The notes: generated from the letters alone by a model not told the origin. 64,000 nucleotides of DNA from Nymphaea colorata (GCF_008831285.2 NC_045144.1:23453716-23517715); one strand, 5' to 3'. Counted from the first letter of the stretch, positions 23,890-37,960 are shown. Translations and numbers: made by a program.

Positions 23890-25676
23890 ATCATATTGTG
23901 GTAGTCTGCTTGCTCTTTGTGAGGGCTGTACCGCTGCCAAATCCCCTTAACAACATTCTTCCTAGACAAGATGATGACCAAGTGATCCCTCAGCAAGATT
24001 TGCATGAGACATCTAATGGTGCCTCAATGCACTCACCACATGGTGACCAGATCACAAGACGGCGCAAGACGTCCCAAAGTTCTTTTCTCTCTTCTAGCAT
24101 CTTATTCTACTGGAGCAAGTCAAGTCGATGAGGAACCTCACACTTTTGAGGAAGCTCAGCACAACACCAAATGGATGAGTGCCATGCATGAGGAGATGTT
24201 TGCTCTACATTGAAATCAAACTTGGGACTTAGTTCCACCACCGATCGACAAAAACATTATTGGGTGCAAATGGATCTATAAACTCAAACGTAGTGCCGAT
24301 GGATCAATTGCTCGTCACAAGGCTAGATTGGTCGCCAAGGGCTATAGTCAACAAGAAGGAGTAGACTACTTTGAGACATATAGTCCTGTGGTCAAACCTA
24401 CTACTATTCGACTAGTTCTCTCTATTGTTGTAAGTTATGGGTGGACTATTTGGCAACTAGACGTCAACAACGTCTTTCTTCATGGAACCCTGCAAGAGGA
24501 TGCATATATGATGCAACCCCCAGGATTTGAAGACAAACATATACCACATTATGTATGTAAATTACAGAAAGTGTTATACGGTCTAGGCTCCTCGAGCATG
24601 GTATGACGGACTGAGGATATATTTGAAAAATTCAGGATTTCATAACTCAAAAGTAGATTCCTCTTTATTTATTGCTAACAACAATCATCAAACTACGTTT
24701 GTGTTGATTTATGTTGATGATATTATTATCACAGGAAGCTCCAATGATTATATTCACAATCTTTTAACTACCTTTGCATCAGAGTTCTCTATTAAAGATC
24801 TTGGATCCATACACTACTTTCTTGGTATTGAAATTGGTACAACTGAAAGGGTTTTAGTTCTATCTCAGTGCAAATATAGTGTAAATATATTAAAGACTTA
24901 CTTCATAGGTCTAATATGAAAGAACAAAACCAATGATTACTCCTGTAATAGTTAATTCAACACCATCAAAATGCAACGGCCATCCTTTCAAAGAATCCTT
25001 CACTTATAGGAGTATAGTTGGGGGCTGTTATATGCCACATTTACAAGGCCTGACATCTCTTTTGCAGTAAAAAAAAGCTTGTCAATTTATGCATGATCCG
25101 ATTGAGAGCATTGGAGCTATGTCAAACAAATCTTGAGATACATTAAAGGCACTCTAAACCTTGGCCTTCGTATAACTAAGAATAATTTTAAGTTATCCAG
25201 ATATGTTGATGCTGATTGGGCAGGGTGTCCAGATGATCGCTGATCCACTGGTGGGTATCTTAACTTTCTTGGAGCTAATATTATCTTATAGAGTTCATCC
25301 AAACAATGAACAGTGACTAAATCTGGTACGGATGCCGAATATAAAGTCATGACAGAAGTCGTTGCTAAAATTAGTTGGCTACAACAAATCCTTCAAGAGT
25401 TGCACATGCCTAATTCTTTCACCCCAGAAATATGGTGTGATAACTTGGTGCAACCTACCTTGCAGGAAATCCAGTGTTTCACGCTCGAACAAAACATATA
25501 GAAATTGATTTTCATTTCGTTCGGGAGAAGGTCGCAAGGAAAGAAATTTAAATCAACTTCATTCCTTCTAATGAACAACTTGTAGACATTTTAACCAAGT
25601 CTCTGTCAGGACCTTAGTTCACATTTATTTGAGACAAGCTCAATCTCCTTCCTATGGAGATTAGCTTGTGGGGGTG
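23890..25676 (+). mobile_element. Copia H, 3' half: linker, RT, RNase H, polypurine tract
   Basis: Plus-strand RT motifs are [13 protein letters not shown] (about 24270), [31 protein letters not shown], a frameshift near 24600, then LIYVDDIIITGSS (catalytic site intact) and IKDLGSIHYFLGIEI. RNase H follows: RYVDADWAGCPDDR near 25210 and TDAEYKVMTEVVAKISWLQQ near 25340, with several stops. A polypurine tract (TGTGGGGGTG) ends at 25676. Gag, protease and integrase are missing. Confidence 0.85.
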
Positions 25677-25985
25677 TGTTAAGAAAAAAGGAAATCACGA
25701 TCAGATCTCTTATGATAAACTTGACAAAAATTGTGATGAGCAAGAAAAAGAAATAAGAGATATGCTTGCAAAATCAAAAGCTGAAAATCAGCTATTATGT
25801 AGGCAACCATATCCATCTAAATATAATCCCACGTAATTAAATAGTGGAACTTGCATCTCTCAAGACATTGAGAGAAATTGCAGAGTCGTGGATGTAAGCA
25901 AAAAGTTGAACCACATTAAAATTATTGTTCTCCTTCTGAATTACTTTCTCCCTTGTTTCTCTTTGAGTTTTATCAATGCTTGAGC
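25677..25985 (+). repeat. 3' LTR of Copia H (right border approximate)
   Basis: It starts TGTTAAGAAAAA directly after the polypurine tract and holds the GTCGTGGATGTAAGC...GAACCACATT block typical of these Copia LTRs. No second copy is in the window, so the end near 25985 is a guess from length. Confidence 0.55.
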
Positions 25986-28285
<2,300 letters not shown>

Positions 28286-28420
28286 GCTGTGTAAGCCTTT
28301 AAAAATAAATAGAACCTCTCACACAAATGATTGAGGTGTGAGAGAGAAACCGGTTGTTCATGATGTAGACTCAAATCAGAGTCGAACCACGTTATTTGTT
28401 TCCTTGTGCCTTCTCTTTTA
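28286..28420 (+). repeat. 3' terminal part of an A-family LTR
   Basis: It matches the coding-strand end of the A LTR (2883-2983): GCTGTGTAAGCC, then GTAGACTCAAATCAGAGTCG and TTGTGCCTTCTCTTT, over 90% identical by eye outside one indel of about 33 bases. That extra stretch (about 28315-28347) contains a CTCTCACAC/GTGTGAGAG hairpin. It ends exactly at 28420, and the next base starts element C gag. Upstream of 28286 the match stops abruptly. Confidence 0.75.
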
Positions 28421-29000
28421 CTGACTGATGACACATCAAAAATACGTTTTAAAGAAGACAAAGTGTTTAAACTTCTTGCTGGTTTAGGTCCTGATTATGA
28501 GCAGTTTCGAAGCCAAATCCTTATGGCTACGCCGCTGCCCTCATTCAACACCATATGCTCTTTAATCCAGCAAGAAGAAACTCGAAGAAAAATAATGAAT
28601 CCACCTCCAAAGCCAAGGGAAGATCACCCTGACCAGATGGTTTTACAAGCTAGTTTCAAGAAGCTGATGCCTCAGCCAGATGACTCCATAATCAGCTCCA
28701 ATGTGGACCGTGGAAAAGGCCGCTCAAGGTTCAAGTGCACCTATTGTAAAAAATCAGACCATACAAAGGATCGATGTTGGGATTTGGTGGGTAGGCCATC
28801 ACGTGACAAGCAGATGCTGACTTCAAAAGAACTTTCATCCAATTCGTCCAAGGTCGACATATCTAATTTTGTGACCAAAGAGGAGTTCTCACAATTTTTT
28901 GAACAATTTGCCAAGGCGAATATTGTAACCACCAACTTGGCGTGTACCCTTCTCATGACTGAACCATCGTATAGTGGCGCAGGTAACTTCTTAACCTCTT
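28421..29000 (+). pseudogene. Element C gag, C-terminal half with zinc knuckle
   Basis: It opens inside the UBN2 domain (FKEDKVFKLLAGLGPDYEQF, then TPLPSFNTICSLIQQEETRR), followed by a knuckle CTYCKKSDHTKDRC at about 28737-28778 in which the usual Gly before His is Asp. The frame stays open from 28406 through the protease to 29278. Confidence 0.85.
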
Positions 29001-29880
29001 ATGTCTCATGCTTGGAGATTGAATGGGTGATTGATTCCAGAGCATCTGACCATATGACTAGTCAAAATTTAAATTTGAATTGTCTAAAACATGATCAATC
29101 GGTTTATATTGCTGATGGTTCAACCATGATGGTGAAAGGGACTAGCAAGGTGAACTTTCTTAATGATGGAGATGATTATGATGTTCTTGTCACACCTAAA
29201 TTTGCAGCTAATCTCATCTCTGCTAGAAAAATGGCTAAGTCTCACAATTGTTTAGTCACTTTCGATCCTATGATGTAATTTTTCAGGACTTCAAAACGAA
29301 GAATGTGATTGGTAGAGTCAAGCGTGATAATTTGTACATTGTCAAGCAACTTACTACAGCCTTCTATGGTCTCAAGCCATTAAATGTGGATTTTAATTAC
29401 GGAATTCGCGTTTTGGGCATGCCTCATATAAGACTTTAAAATTTATTATTCCTAAGTTGACTTGTGATGGTGCTTCTTGTGATGCTTGTGAACTTGCTAA
29501 AGTTATTCGGATGGAACCCTGCGCCATTGACTCCGTGTTTGGTTTTAAATATTACGTCACTTTTATTGATGACAAATCACGTGTCACTTGATAGTATTTT
29601 TTAAAATATAAGCATGACGTAGCTAGAGTTTTTAAAAACTTTTACAACATGATACTCACTCATTTTGGTAAAAAAATTAAAAGCGTTAGGCTCAATAATG
29701 GAGGAGAATACATAAACGATGTGTTGAAAAGTTTTTTTTGATGGAAAAAGGATAATGCCACAACATAAGAGTGCCACCACTCCCCAACAAAATAGAGTTG
29801 TCGAGCTAAAAAAAAGGCATCTCCTCAATGTAACTCAGTTTGTCATGTTCCATATGAATATTCCTCATGCGTTCTAGGCT
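29001..29880 (+). pseudogene. Element C protease and integrase remnant
   Basis: The protease site reads WVIDSRASDHMT, with Gly of the D-S-G triad changed to Arg. GAG-pre-integrase follows (AANLISARKMAKS) and a stop at 29278. Integrase pieces are YYVTFIDDKSR (about 29550), then VRLNNGGEYIND, where the second catalytic Asp (normally D-N-G) is Asn. Many stops lie between 29430 and 29890. Confidence 0.75.
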
Positions 29881-30509
29881 GATGCAGTGTCTGTTGCATG
29901 TTATCTCATTAACTGTTTGCCAAGTTCTAGTATAGATAATCAGATTCACATGGAGATTTTGCAAAATAGAAAGGCCTCTGTCAATCATGTCAAAGTTTTT
30001 GGATGCAAGTGTTATGTCCACATTCAAGATAATATGCGAAATAAGCTTGAGCCGCAGGCTGTCAAATGCATTTTTGTGGGGTACTCTACTTCAAAGAAAG
30101 GTTACAAATGTTATGATCCTATGAATCAAAGACTTTACATATCTCAAAATGTCAAATTTTTTGAAGAAGAACCTTATTTGGAGAAACCTGTCACTGAGGA
30201 CGTAAAGTGGAGCCATGAAAAGGATGACAAAATGGATATCATTCTTCCCATGCCGAGTTTCTCTCAAAAGTTTTAACTTTCACCTGTTCAAAGTATGGAT
30301 CTTAATGATAATGATATATCCAATGAGACATCAGAACCAGAATCATTTATAGAAAATGTTACTAATGAAGAACCACTTCCGCCAGTCCAAACCACTTCCG
30401 CGAGTCCAAACTGATAGAGAGCTTAGGCAATCAACCAAGATATCCAAACCCCATCAAGACCCCATCAAAGCTGAAAGATTAATATTCCTATTGTTCCATT
30501 TCAAATGCT
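29881..30509 (+). pseudogene. Element C integrase C-terminal region and linker
   Basis: HVKVFGCKCYVHIQDNMRNK and a KCIFVGYSTSKKGYKCYDP block, then RLYISQNVKFFEE, the standard Copia integrase C-terminal pattern. 30276-30509 is the poorly conserved acidic linker. Confidence 0.8.
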
Positions 30510-31375
30510 GTGGCTCACTCTATAGAAGACCAATTTGATTTCAGCAAGTTAAGGGGAGGCTATAAAGCATTCATGTCTGGTGCCCATGCATGTAATGAAC
30601 TGAATTCTTTTAAGGAAGCCTTCAAGAACACCAAATGGAAAAAGGCTATGGATGAGGAGCTAGGAGTTCCAGAAAAAAATAAAACTTGGACTATGGTGAC
30701 ACTATCACCTGGGAAGACTACCGTAGGGTCTCATCGGATATATAAAATCAAATACAATAGTAATGGGTCAATTGAAAGATATAAAGTGAAGTCTGTTGCA
30801 AAAGGATATACTCATAAAGAGGAAATTGATTTAACTGAAACGTTCACTCCTGTCGCCAAGATGAGTTCCATCCGAGTTTTACTCTCGGTTTCAACTAACA
30901 AAAATTGGTATGCATTACATCTTGATGTTAAGAATGCTTTTCTTCATGGGGAGTTAGAAGAGGAAGTATATATGCAACCCCCTTCTAAATATGGTCATGT
31001 TACTGGAAAAGTTTGCAAACTTCAAAAATCCATTTATAAGCTGAGTAATGTTCTCATCGAAATGGGATTCAAGTGTAGTACTGCTGATTATACCATGTTT
31101 TTATCCCATTCTAACCTGGGTATTGTGATACTGTTGGTCTATGTAGACGATATCATTATGACAGGTGATGATCAACAATTGATGCAAACTATAAAAAGAA
31201 CTTTTCTTACAAGATTTGAAATTAAAGATCATGGCAAGTTGCAATATTTTCTAGGAATCAAGTTAGCCCATTCATATGTACCTCTGTCAAATAAAATATA
31301 TGTTGGATTTTCTAAAAGATATAGGAATATTGGGATCCAAAGTTGTGGACACTCCACTGGAAGTGAACAGTAAAC
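30510..31375 (+). pseudogene. Element C reverse transcriptase
   Basis: One open frame of 287 codons carries KWKKAMDEELGV, YKIKYNSNGSIERYKVKSVA, a [20 protein letters not shown] block, and LLVYVDDIIMTGDD with the catalytic YVDD intact. Between KLQKSIYKL and SNVLIEMGF the usual GLKQ.PR.WF segment is missing, an in-frame deletion of roughly a dozen residues. It is the least damaged RT in the window but probably inactive. Confidence 0.85.
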
Positions 31376-32080
31376 TACGAGAGGAAGGTGGTGAGTTGAT
31401 TGAGGAAGTAGACAGATTTCCATGCCTAGTAGGAAAACTTATTTACCTGACCATCACTCACTTAGATATTGCCTATGCAGTCAGTGTTATCAGTTAGTTC
31501 ATGCATCAACCTATATCAGTACAATTGGAAGCATCTCATAGGGTTTTATGATATTTGAAAGGATGTCTAGGCAAGGGTATCCTTATGAAACGAAAGAACA
31601 ATTTAGACATTGTTGGGTTCACAGATGCTGATTAGGCTGAAGATTCGAATGATAGAAGATCGATTACAGGGTTTTGTATGTTTGTTGGAGGTAAGTTTGT
31701 CACATGAAAAAGTAAAAAACGATCGGTAGTGACTCGATCAAGTGCAGAGGCCAAATACAGAGCTATGGCATCAGACACTTGTGAGATGACTTGGATTAAG
31801 TCTCTCTTAGCTGATATGGGGATTATGATGAACCAATCTATGGTACTTAAATGCGACAACTTGGCTGTTATATACATTATTGCCAATCCAGTATTTCATG
31901 AGATACATTGAAGTTGATTGTCATTTCTTTCGAGAGAAGATTCAGAAAAAAGAGATTGTTACAGCTCATGTTAGTAGCCAAGATCAACTTGTAGATGTGT
32001 TCACTAAACCTCAACATTGTGACCTCCATATGAAGATGCTTGACAAGTTGGGGCAGATCAGCATCTGCATACCAACTCGA
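31376..32080 (+). pseudogene. Element C RNase H domain
   Basis: Motifs: RFPCLVGKLIYLTITHLDIAY, FTDAD*AEDSNDRRSITGF (a stop replaces Trp), VTRSSAEAKYRAMASDTCEM, LKCDNLAVIYIIANPVFHE, EVDCHFFREKIQKKEIVTAH and QLVDVFTKPQ. Stops at about 31496, 31548 and 31635 and a frameshift near 31905. Confidence 0.85.
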
Positions 32081-32089
32081 GGGGGACCA
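32079..32089 (+). promoter_or_regulatory. Polypurine tract of element C
   Basis: GAGGGGGACCA lies directly before the LTR start at 32090. Confidence 0.75.
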
Positions 32090-32376
32090 TGCAAGACTTC
32101 CTACCGTTGTGAGGTGGTTATTGGTCTCCTTTCCTTTTCCCTCTTGCTGATTTTTTTTCAGAAACTTGTTCTGAGTTTCCGATGAGCAGGAACTGTTTCC
32201 TTGTGAGGCTGCATCTCTCGTTTTTTCTTCTCATTGAAAGAGAGAGCATCAATGTATCTTGTATTATGGCCAGTGAAAGAAATAACAAGCAGTGTGAGGA
32301 TTCTCACCGTGGATGTAGGCTCCAAAGGCCGTGTGACTGTCTATTTCATTTTGTTGTGCTTCTTTCTACCGTAACA
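32090..32376 (+). repeat. 3' LTR of element C
   Basis: 287 bases, TG...CA (TGCAAGACTTCC ... CCGTAACA). It matches the B-split LTR at 3722-3822/9529-9749 on the opposite strand. It ends directly against the LTR of element E with no intervening base. Confidence 0.85.
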
Positions 32377-32558
32377 TATTGGAGAAGCTGTTATACATAG
32401 AAAGAACGTGTCCCACCAAGGTAGAGAAGATAATGACTCCAATCAGAAAGGAATGAGCCCAAACCAGCAAGATGTTGAGAAATCTGAAGATTATGATAAA
32501 TTTGTAAATGGAAACCATATACGTCCCTTGAATCAAGGGATAGATATTGACAGAAAAT

Positions 32559-32589
<31 letters not shown>

Positions 32590-32706
32590 ATAAAGGACCC
32601 TCATCCTCAATACACAATTGAGAGACTGAGAGTCTCGTGGATGTAGGTTCTGTTATGAACCGAACAATGTTAGTCTGTGTGTCTATTCTTATCTTGTTTT
32701 TTGATA
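32377..32706 (+). repeat. 5' LTR of Copia E
   Basis: 330 bases starting TATTGGAGAAGC. It contains a (TA)n(TG)n run at about 32560-32590, then CAATACACAATTGAGAGA and GTCTCGTGGATGTAGG, and ends TTTGATA before the primer site. The 3' copy has pure (AT)n at the equivalent place. Confidence 0.88.
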
Positions 32707-32718
32707 TGGTATCAGAGC
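32707..32718 (+). promoter_or_regulatory. Primer binding site of Copia E
   Basis: TGGTATCAGAGC, initiator tRNA-Met type, directly after the LTR. Confidence 0.88.
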
Positions 32719-32733
32719 TTCAATGATAGTCAG

Positions 32734-33480
32734 CCATAGCTTCAGAACCATCCTTGGGTGAAGGAAATAGTCAATTCACTTGGATATGTTCGTGGAACAA
32801 ATGTTTGTCCTCCCAAGTATGTTGGATATTCCTCTAATTTCCTGAATACATTTGTTGGATTAAGCATGAAAAATTGTTATTGTCTTAGTTGATATCTTCC
32901 TTGAGTTCATAGTCAAGTTGTCGGTTTGAAATCTTCTCGAGAAGTCTGGAATGCTCTTCAAACTGTGTATGCAGCTCACTCAAGATCTAAAATTATGCAA
33001 CTTAAGAGCCAGCTCCAAGATCTTAAGAAGGGCAACATGAGAATTGATGAATATTTTCAGCAAGCAAGAAATATTGCTCATCAACTGTCTGTTGCTTCTA
33101 GGGCAGTATCAGAGGAAGATCTAATGATACAGATTAGAAAGGCATGCTGAATGAGTATCATCTTTTCAGGGTCATTATTGAGACTCGAGAAAAACCTGTA
33201 TCCCTACGAGAATTCTACAGCCTTGTTCTTATTCAATAAAGACACTTCATTAGCATGATTGAGAATTCTATCGGTGACCAGTTAAATGCTTCAGCCAATA
33301 TAGCTACCAAAAATATATCACATAGCAGCCATGGTGAATCTTCATACCATGGTCATGGGAATCGTAGGCATGGCCGGGGATGCAGCAGATTTACTCAAGA
33401 TAAACCGTGTGTAATATGTTAGATTTGTGAAAAACCGGGCCACTCTGCTTGCACTTGTTATCAACTTGGTTCCTTTGTGC
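32734..33480 (+). pseudogene. Copia E gag with zinc knuckle
   Basis: UBN2 motifs REVWNALQTVYAAHSRSKIM, then QLKSQLQDLKKGNMRIDEYF, then ARNIAHQLSVASRAV (32938-33130). After a frameshift, a CX2CX4HX4C-type knuckle (CEKPGHSACTC region) follows near 33427-33460, with a stop just upstream. This subfamily (Retrofit/Tork-like gag) differs from A-D. Confidence 0.75.
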
Positions 33481-34700
33481 AAAATAATCCCCCACCAATG
33501 CCTAAAGTCTATTATGCAGCTCCACTTAAAAGCACTGCTGATAATAACTGGTGTCCCAATTCAGGTACATCTCATCACGTCACAAATGACTTGACAATCT
33601 CTCAAACCATACTGAATATCAAGGTGATGATAACATCCAAATTGGAGACAGATCAGTTTGAACATCAAGCATCCTAGTTCCACATTTGTTGATAAATTTG
33701 TGATGAATCACATATTGCACGTCCCTCTAATCTCAAAAATCTTCTTTTGGTGCACAAATTTGCTCAAGATAATGATATGTTCTTTTAGTTTCAACCTTCT
33801 TATTGCTATGTGAAGGATACCAATATGAGGAAACGTTACTGAGGGGAAAGTGAAGGTGGCCTTCACAATTTTTTTTTTGGTTAAAGATAAACAGATTTTT
33901 GCAGCCAAGAAGGAGTCAGTTGATCTATGGCAAAATATCCAGTGTCCAAGGTCATAATGAAGGTGTTAGAACAGTTTGGTTTGCATTTCTTTACTAATGC
34001 TAGCAATAAAATCTGCAAGGCGTGTCAACCTGGGAAAAGTCACAATCTTCCTTTTCATAATTTCCCAACTCCGGTTAAGAATCTGCTTGAAGTTGTTTGT
34101 TCGGACATTTGGTGGCTGTTTTCAGTAATCAGTTTTGATAGTTTTCAATATTATGATATCTCTGTTGATGCTTGCTCAAAGTATTCTTGGATTTACATGC
34201 TCAAATACAAGTCTGATTTGCTTTCTATGTTTCAAAAATTTAAAATGCATGCTGAGTTGATATCTGGGTACAAAATCAAATACATTCATTCAGATTGAGG
34301 AGGCGAGTATCAAGGATTAACTAGTCTGCTTGACCAATATGGTATTGGGCAGCAACTAACCTGCCCACATACCACCATCCAAAATGGAACTACGGATCAA
34401 AGACATCAACAAATCATGGAAAGTGATCTCATATTGATCGCCGAAGCTAACATACCCTCTTGCTTTTGGTCTTATGCTTTTAATACTGTCCTATTTCTCA
34501 TTAATAAAATTCATCCAAAACGTTGAAAGGAAAAAGTCTCATAGAATGTTCCTTCAAAATTCATCCAGACCTTAATTTTCTTAAAGTCTTTGGGTGCTCA
34601 TATTACCTATGCTTAAAGCCTTATAGAAAGCACAAGCTTGATCCAAAATCTGAAAAATGTGTTTTCATTGGCTACGCTCCTAACATCATGGTCACTGTTG
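33481..34700 (+). pseudogene. Copia E protease and integrase
   Basis: The protease site WCPNSGTSHHVT has Asn for the catalytic Asp. Integrase: CKACQPGKSHNLPF, CSDIWWLF (first Asp), YYDISVDACSKYSWIY, then YIHSD followed by a stop where Gly-Gly-Glu-Tyr is expected, and an NGTTDQRHQQIMESDL block in which the usual A-E-R-K-H is altered. The C-terminal part is FLKVFGCSYYLCLKP. Confidence 0.8.
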
Positions 34701-35860
34701 CTTAAGTATGAAAACCAACAGAATTTACATTTCTCGCCATGTTGTGTTTGATGAGAATAAGTTTCCTTTCAAGCTGAGCCTCAAAGACCAGCCTAGCATA
34801 ACTTCGTCTGCACCCATCCAACCAAATTTTCCCATTATAGTTAAATCACCCTCAAAGAAACCTACAGTAAATGAAAATCTAGATCCCAATGAGGTCACCA
34901 CAAGACCATCAGTTGACTCACCAGAATGAAAATAGTCTCACCAACCAAACGGAAAGCTCTCCAAGTGTGACTCATTCTCTTGCTAGTCCTAGCCAACCCA
35001 ATGCTGGTCGCATCCATCACATGGTCACGTGATCCCAAGATGAGACTCGCGTTCCAAAGGTATACTCAACCCAATCCAAGCATCCCATGCCTAAATACAT
35101 TCTTTCTATTATGGCTCAAGACAAAGAAAATGTAACTGTAAAAGAGGCATTACAAGATTCTCAGTGGGAAATTGCAATGGAGGCCTTGAAGAAAAATAAA
35201 CGTGGATTCTTGTTCCTAGACCTGAAAATCAGAATATTGTTGGGAGTAAATGGATTTTCAAAATCAAGAGGCGAGCAGATGGAACCCTTGAAAGATACAA
35301 GGCAATGTTAGTTGCCATGGGGTATAGTCAACAATAGGGGATTGATTATTTGAAACATTCAGCCCTACAGTCAAGCCAACTAATATTAGAACTATTTTAT
35401 CTCTTGCTATCTCTAAAAATTGGTGCATGGAACAGCTTGATGTTCAAAACACTTTCTTGCATGGTTTTATTAGTGAGGAAGTTTGCATGCAGCAACTTGA
35501 AAGATTTGAGGACTCTAAACATTCCAACTACTGTGTAAAATTTAAAAGGCATTTTATGGTCACAAACGGGCACCACGTGCCTGGTTCTTCAGATTAAGTA
35601 TGTTTTTACAAAGAATTTGATTTAAGGGAGATCAAACAGATAATTTCTTCTTTATTTACGAGAGAAATGGAAATTCTGGGTTTATGCTTATGTGGGCGAT
35701 ATTATTATGATAGGTAATTCACTTTTAAGGACTTGAGAAATATACATTACTTTCATGGTATTGAATTCAAGCGTGGGCAAGATGGAATTATCTTGTCTCA
35801 ACAAAAAAGTATTGAATATATTCTAAAGAGAATGAATATCTTGACTGCAAAGCAGCTCAA
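34701..35860 (+). pseudogene. Copia E linker and reverse transcriptase
   Basis: RIYISRHVVFDENKFPF begins the linker. RT pieces follow in three frames: ALQDSQWEIAMEALKKNKR, GVNGFSKSRGEQMEPLK, EQLDVQNTFLHGF and a YAYVGDIIMI block, in which the catalytic YVDD is YVGD (first Asp lost). At least five frameshifts or stops. Confidence 0.8.
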
Positions 35861-36593
35861 ACACCCATGGCAACCTCTCCCATTTTAATGACCAAAACTG
35901 GATCAGCTTTCTCTAATCCAAGTCTTTACACAAGTGCAGCTGGCGCTATCAAGTATGCCACTCTCACCAGGCCAGATATGTCATTCGCAATCAATTGTGT
36001 TTGCCAGTATATGCACAATCCAGCTGATGAATATTGGAAAGCAACAAATACACTCAAGTATCTCAAAGGCACCATTGAATTTAGAATACATATTAATCGA
36101 GCTATATATTTTTCAATCAATGCTTATACTGCTGCCAACTGGGCTGGAAACCCAGATGATAGAAAATCTACTGTGGGTACGCCATATACATTGGACCAAA
36201 TCTGATTTCATGGAGCTCAAGGAAACATCAAACTGTATCTGGATCTAGCACAGAATCAAAATATCTTTTTCTATCCAACACGATTGCAGAAATTACATGG
36301 CTGAAATTTTTGTTTCAAGACTTAAAGATTCCAAGCAATAATTTTGCAGTTGTGTGCTGCCATAATGTTGGTGCCTCATGCCTTGCATCCCATCCAATTT
36401 TTTACAATAAGAGCAAGCATATTGAAGTAGATCACTTTATTAGAGATAGTTGCCAAAAGAGAGATAAAAACCAAATACATCTCAATGCGAGATCAAATGC
36501 AGATATTCTCACAAAGCTAGTTATAATAGATCGACACAACTTTCTGATCAGCAAGCTCAACATCTCTCTTAGACAGTTGAACTTGAGCGAGGC
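35861..36593 (+). pseudogene. Copia E RNase H and polypurine tract
   Basis: YTSAAGAIKYATLTRPDMSF, then AANWAGNPDDRKSTVGT, TESKYLFLSNTIAEITWLK (another frame), SKHIEVDHFIRDSCQK and ADILTKL. The purine-rich GAGCGAGGC (36585-36593) before the LTR is the likely polypurine tract. Confidence 0.8.
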
Positions 36594-36768
36594 TATTGGA
36601 GAAGCTATTAAAGATAGAAAGAACATGTCCTACCTGGAGAAGATAACAACTCCAATTAAAAAGCAAGGAGCCCAAACCAGCAAGACTTTGAGAAATCTGG
36701 AGATTATGGTAAATTTGTAAAGAGAAACTGTGTGCATCCCTTAAATCGAGGGATAGATATTGAAAGCA

Positions 36769-36801
<33 letters not shown>

Positions 36802-36918
36802 CTAATGGAACCTCACCTTCAATACACAATTGAGAGAGTGAGAGTCTCGTGGATGTAGGTTCTGTTATGAACCAAACCACGTTTATTTGCGTGTCTATTC
36901 TTCTCTTATTTTCTGATA
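36594..36918 (+). repeat. 3' LTR of Copia E
   Basis: 325 bases, TATTGGAGAAGC ... TTTCTGATA, matching 32377-32706. Contains an (AT)n run at about 36771-36800. Confidence 0.88.
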
Positions 36919-37079
36919 CAGTGGTGGGTAGAAAACATAAAAAAGGTACTACCGCAGGGTGGGGGTAAAGATCCAGTGCAAGCTCCCCACATCAAGGAGA
37001 ACCTGATGATGGGGGTGGAAATGAAGGTGAGCTCAGGCAAGAGAGGCTCTGTCCTCCTAACTCCCTCGTGATCCATTTG

Positions 37080-37960
37080 TTAGAATATGAGGGGAGCTAT
37101 TGGGGGGGAGGGGGGGGGACAGCTTAGTGTGATCTTCTCACCCTCATCAAGGATACAAACCCACAATGCTGTATACTTTTGGATTCCTAAATGAAAAGTG
37201 TTGTTCTGGAAAATTTGGCTAAAAGATGTGGGGATTCGTGTTGGGAAACTAATGAAGACACGATGGAAGGATGGGCGAGGGTGGTTTGCTTTTGAACCTG
37301 AACAAGCTCCTTCCAATTAACTGAAAGAGATCCCGGTGGTGGATTTGTGAAGTTTTTAAGAGGCGGAGTAAGCTGGAGATTATTAAAATTTTGGTGTTCA
37401 TCTTCCCAATCACCTTGGCCTAAGAAGAATGGCCCTATTGCAGCTTGAAGACGACATGTTCACTTTTACTGATTCGACCTTGGTCATGGGCGACTTTAAT
37501 GCCATGCAAGTTCTTTCAAATAATTTACCGGAAGGCACCTAACTCTATATCCTGTTGGGTCTTTAATGGATTCATTGCTTCAATAGGCTCGGAGATCAAG
37601 GTGGACAACTGCGCCTGTACTTGGTGAAATAGAAGAAGTGGAAACCAGTTTATCCAATGCAAACTAAAATCAGATTTTGCCAATCACATTTGGTTTTTGA
37701 ATCCCAAGGGACCACCTCCACCCCGGCAAAGACTCAAACTTCCTCCGACCACCGAGCCCTTTGGGTGCGTGTGTCTAATGCCACTACCATTAGGGCTCAT
37801 CCAACCAGATTTTGCTTTCTGCCTCCTTGGCTTTTAGTGGAAAAATGAGAATCCCGATATGTTGGCAATGTGAGAGGCCATCCTATGGCTGCCCTCTACT
37901 GCAAGTTCTCGACAAAATGAATGGGGTCAGATGTAGACTCAAATGCTGGAACAAATATAA
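37080..37960 (+). pseudogene. LINE ORF2 endonuclease domain remnant
   Basis: The start NMRGAIGG is the conserved N-terminus of the APE-type endonuclease (usually N.RG). STLVMGDFNAMQV (about 37475) is the catalytic G-D-F-N motif, and TSSDHRALWVRV (about 37740) is the S-D-H motif with catalytic His. Frameshifts lie between them. Confidence 0.8.

Larger units (their letters stand above)
28421..32376 (+). mobile_element. Copia element C, 3' half (gag middle to 3' LTR)
   Basis: Plus-strand order: gag from the middle of UBN2, zinc knuckle, protease, integrase, RT, RNase H, polypurine tract and 3' LTR (32090-32376). The gag 5' part, primer site and 5' LTR are absent here. They are found inverted at 3179-9749, broken at the same codon. 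28421-28425 (CTGAC) pairs with CCGAC on the coding strand at 3183-3179 as a 4-of-5 target duplication. Confidence 0.85.
32377..36918 (+). mobile_element. Copia LTR retrotransposon E (4.5 kb)
   Basis: LTRs at 32377-32706 and 36594-36918, primer binding site at 32707-32718, and gag-protease-integrase-RT-RNase H between them. The internal region is short and heavily frameshifted. No target duplication is apparent: the left flank is the C LTR end, the right flank is LINE sequence. LTR termini are TA...TA. Confidence 0.88.
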
